Assembly (NCBI GenBank): GCA_015058405.1 | Contig: SVCL01000139.1 | Location: 1-43,644 of the forward strand | DNA length: 43,644 nucleotides | Origin: Clostridium sp. | GTDB taxonomy: Bacteria > Bacillota > Clostridia > Clostridiales > Clostridiaceae | Direction of reading: 5' to 3' | Part shown: piece by piece, positions 41,162 through 43,644 of the stretch | How the letters are laid out: every line of letters begins with the position of its first letter | Numbering within the stretch: the stretch's first letter is position 1 | Made by a program: the position numbers and the translations under genes | The notes under the pieces: generated by a model | The model's database searches: none | Told to the model about the DNA's origin: nothing | The model's input: the letters and a program-made list of their open reading frames with translations, nothing else

Positions 41162-43007
41162 TAAAACACACTCCTTCTTGACCTTTAAAGTTTACATTAA
41201 CGCCACAACCTGTACAGCCTTCTCTACAGTTCTTAGTAACTATTCCTTTTTTAGCTCTTTCATTTTCTATTTCAAGATATTTTCTATTAACTCCAATATC
41301 AATGAAATCCCAAGGAAGAATTTCATCGTAGCTTCTTTCTCTAAACGCATAGAAATCACCATCTACATTACATTCTTCTAATGCTTCTTTCCATGTTTCA
41401 AAGTTAAAGTATTCTGACCATCCATCAAATTTAGCTCCCTTTTCAAAAGCCTTGATTAATACATCACACATTTTTCTATCTCCTCTTGCAAATAGAGCTT
41501 CCATATATGATGTTTCTTGATGATGATAGTTATACCATATACTTCTTGAATGAATTGATTCTTTAACTGCAGCAATCTTTTCATTAACTTCTGGTATAGT
41601 AGCCATTGGTGCCCATTGGAATGGTGTAAATGGCTTTGGTACTAATATTGATGTACTTACTGTTATCTTTAATCCCTTGCTTCTAACACCTTTTGGTATT
41701 CCAAAGTATTCATCTTGAATCTTGTGAGCAAGTTCTCCTATTCCTCTACAGTCATCTAAGTTTTCATAAGGTAGACCAACCATGAAATATAGCTTTATAG
41801 TGTTCCATCCTGCTTCAAATGCATTCTTAGAAGCTTCTAAAATCTTTTCTTCAGTTAATCCCTTGTTTATTATGTCTCTCATTCTTTGAGATCCTGCTTC
41901 TGGAGCAAAAGTCAATCCTGTTTTCTTAACCTTTTGTATTTCTTTAATTAAATCTACTGAGAAAGCATCTACTCTAATAGAAGGTAATGCTACAGCAACC
42001 TTATCTTCTGCATGCTCTTCCATAAGCTCATGAACTAAAGCTTGAATATCAGAATAGTCACATGTACTTAAAGATGATAGTGATATTTCTTGATATCCTG
42101 AGTTTTCTAATAACTTTCTAGCTTGAGCTTTTAAAGTTTCTCTTGATTTTTCTCTAACTGGTCTATAAATCATACCAGCTTGACAGAATCTACATCCATT
42201 AGTACATCCTCTAAATAATTCAAGTACAATTCTATCATGTACTATATCAGTATAAGGTACTAAAATATCTTCTGGGAAAGATACATTATCAAAATCTGCT
42301 ACTATTCTTTTAGTAACTTTAGCTGGTACATCTTCGAATTTAGGCTTAAATTCTTTTATAGTTCCATCTTCATTGTATTCTACATCATATAATGAAGGAA
42401 CATATATACCTCTAATCTTAGAAATTTCTCTTAAGAAAGCTTTTCTATCGAAGTTTCCGCTCTTTTTATGTTTAGAATATACTTCTAAAACATCGTCCAT
42501 CATCTCTTCTCCCTCGCCAAGTTCGAAGAAATCTATTACTGCATGAAGTGGTTCTGGATTGTAGGCACAAGACCCCCCTGCCATAACTATTGGATGATCA
42601 TTAGTTCTATCTTCTGATCTTATTGGCACTCCAGCCATATCAAGCATGTTTAAAATGTTTGTATAACACATTTCATATTGTAATGTGAATCCTAAAATAT
42701 CAAAATTAGTTATAGGATCTTTTGATTCAAGAGCATATAACGGTATATTATTTTCTCTTAATTGTTTTTCCATGTCTGGCCATGGAGCATAAACTCTTTC
42801 GCAATATGTATCTTTTCTTTGATTAATTGTATGATAAAGTATTCTTGTTCCTAAGTGAGACATTCCAACTTCATAAACGTCTGGGAAACAGAATGCAAAT
42901 CTTATATCGACTTCTTCTGGATTTTTTATTACTTGATTAAGTTCTCCCCCAATATATCTAGATGGTTTTTCAACTTTACATAGAATATGATCTGTTATCT
43001 TATTCAT
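41142..43007 (-). CDS. TIGR03960-type radical SAM protein
   Basis: The 621-residue protein has an N-terminal cobalamin-binding-like region (VDIRFAFCFPDVYEVGMSHL), a radical SAM domain with the CX3CX2C cluster motif in FRGCTNGCRFCQAGMIYRP (near residue 255) and SLSSLSTCDYSDIQ. A TIM-barrel continuation (GLTFAPEAGSQRMRDIINKG) and a C-terminal cysteine cluster (CREGCTGCGVN) follow. It belongs to the TIGR03960 group, whose substrate is not established. It forms an operon with DUF2344 and rng. AGGAGG precedes the ATG at 43007. Confidence 0.92.
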   Translation of the reverse strand: MNKITDHILCKVEKPSRYIGGELNQVIKNPEEVDIRFAFCFPDVYEVGMSHLGTRILYHTINQRKDTYCERVYAPWPDMEKQLRENNIPLYALESKDPITNFDILGFTLQYEMCYTNILNMLDMAGVPIRSEDRTNDHPIVMAGGSCAYNPEPLHAVIDFFELGEGEEMMDDVLEVYSKHKKSGNFDRKAFLREISKIRGIYVPSLYDVEYNEDGTIKEFKPKFEDVPAKVTKRIVADFDNVSFPEDILVPYTDIVHDRIVLELFRGCTNGCRFCQAGMIYRPVREKSRETLKAQARKLLENSGYQEISLSSLSTCDYSDIQALVHELMEEHAEDKVAVALPSIRVDAFSVDLIKEIQKVKKTGLTFAPEAGSQRMRDIINKGLTEEKILEASKNAFEAGWNTIKLYFMVGLPYENLDDCRGIGELAHKIQDEYFGIPKGVRSKGLKITVSTSILVPKPFTPFQWAPMATIPEVNEKIAAVKESIHSRSIWYNYHHQETSYMEALFARGDRKMCDVLIKAFEKGAKFDGWSEYFNFETWKEALEECNVDGDFYAFRERSYDEILPWDFIDIGVNRKYLEIENERAKKGIVTKNCREGCTGCGVNVNFKGQEGVCFNGAISN

Positions 43008-43319
43008 TAAGTCCTCCTAGTTCATTTGTTTTATAATTTTACATCATTATATTTTATCATAACTAACTACATATATAAAATGAAAATTTAAGGTATTCTT
43101 TTTTATTATAGACATATATAAGCCTTCCTATTTTGAAATAATCACATAATTATTATATAATTATTATTAGAGATAAGCATAATTGATCTTTGAAAAGTGA
43201 ATATTGATTAGAGAATTTTATTTAGAAAAATTAGGTTTATTATTAATAAAGTGAACTAAAAAAGGGCAAACTATCCCTATGAGGATGATAAAATGTAAAA
43301 TATCAGGTTATAAAAGTGT
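43008..43319. other. AT-rich intergenic region
   Basis: It holds no gene. It must carry the promoter of the radical SAM operon on the minus strand. It also contains a small inverted AT repeat (AATTATTATATAATTATT, 43147-43166) and a short AGGG/CCCT hairpin near 43262-43279. The last part probably includes the end of the transposon whose transposase starts beyond the right edge. I could not pick out a convincing terminal inverted repeat. Confidence 0.5.
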
Positions 43320-43644
43320 TTAAGACGCACGTTTAAGTTTACTTAAAGAACGCATATTTTTTTGATTGTTAGTAAGAATAGCAGCAATTGCTACGGTTAA
43401 CAGACATATGTGACCTAAAGTATTTAGGTTTGATACAGATTTTATGTTTCTAACAGAAGCATTTTCAAGATTAAGGTTCTTGAAACGTGAATTATAGCGT
43501 TCTGACTCTGTTCTTTTAGAGTAGTAAGATTTAAAATAATCTGATGTTTCATCGATAGTTGATCGATAATCTGTACCAAAAGATTTATATTTTATACATC
43601 CTCTATTTTTATGGCCATTATTATATTTAGGATTATTACAAGGA
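43320..43644 (-). mobile_element. Transposase gene, C-terminal part, cut by right window edge
   Basis: The minus-strand frame entering from the right edge runs 107 codons to a TAA at 43320. It contains SFGTDYRSTIDETSDYFKS, YYSKRTESERYNSRFKNLNL and LGHICLLTVAIAA. The TESERYNSRFK segment resembles the C-terminal part of a DDE transposase with the final glutamate. The upstream cysteine/histidine-rich NNPKYNNGHKNRGC also fits. The IS family cannot be fixed from this piece, and the left-edge fragment at 1-163 may or may not be from the same type. The frame is intact as far as visible. Confidence 0.7.

Noticed and set aside
1..43644. CRISPR arrays, tRNA or rRNA genes
   Set aside because: I saw no regularly spaced direct repeats and no tRNA- or rRNA-like sequence while reading either strand, though a dedicated search was not possible.

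Overview
The window looks like a chromosomal segment of a low-GC, spore-former-type Firmicute, most likely Clostridium sensu stricto (cluster I). Support: very AT-rich DNA, strong AAGGAGG ribosome-binding sites, a thiSFGHE operon, the block [radical SAM]-[DUF2344]-rng-rplU-prp-rpmA-obgE-yhbY-nadD-yqeK, and a manganese riboswitch in front of mntP. I cannot name the species. The xylan-degradation genes argue against C. perfringens.

Layout. 1-163: piece of a transposase cut by the left edge. 165-3642: minus-strand thiazole operon thiS-thiF-thiG-thiH-thiE with a near-perfect sigma-A promoter and a short leader holding a strong terminator-like hairpin. 3820-4182: decayed short-chain dehydrogenase. 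4240-4972: yybP-ykoY (Mn2+) riboswitch and mntP. 5018-6240: two unrecognised genes, the promoter-proximal one secreted. 6464-8618: operon of a thioredoxin-like lipoprotein, a 48-residue CXXC micro-protein and a polytopic 4Fe-4S protein. 8873-9331: remnants of VOC-family and flavodoxin genes. 9454-20010: xylan/xylose regulon with GH11 xylanase, SUMF1-domain lipoprotein, CE4 deacetylase, sugar ABC transporter, GH3 glycosidase, AraC regulator and aldose epimerase. 20248-25294: mostly accessory and decayed material (GIY-YIG, MCP, CPBP and SH3 genes, a palindromic repeat) around intact secreted endonuclease and alpha/beta hydrolase genes. 25482-43007: core genome, covering rlmD, comEA, a D-Ala-D-Ala carboxypeptidase, a BCCP-like protein, the obgE/nadD/yqeK/LCP/rluD cluster, the rplU-prp-rpmA ribosomal operon with L21 leader, a CapA-like protein, rng and the TIGR03960/TIGR03936 pair. 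43320-43644: end of a transposase running off the right edge.

How it works together. The xylan locus is a coherent pathway: a secreted xylanase cuts xylan, a secreted CE4 enzyme may deacetylate it, an RbsABC-type importer brings in the sugar, a cytosolic GH3 enzyme cleaves xylo-oligosaccharides and an epimerase interconverts anomers. The GH3 operon and the separate epimerase gene carry the same 37-bp two-part operator at the same distance from the same -10-like element, which makes them a two-transcript regulon, presumably under the adjacent AraC protein.

The most interesting signals are the thiS leader (attenuator-like, not a TPP riboswitch), the duplicated operator-promoter module, the thioredoxin lipoprotein/CXXC micro-protein/ferredoxin operon, a Gly-to-Cys change in the G3 motif of ObgE, a CapA homologue lacking its metal ligands, a BCCP-like protein with a non-standard biotinylation motif, and a palindromic MITE-like element. 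At least seven genes are visibly broken, so the accessory part of the window is decaying.
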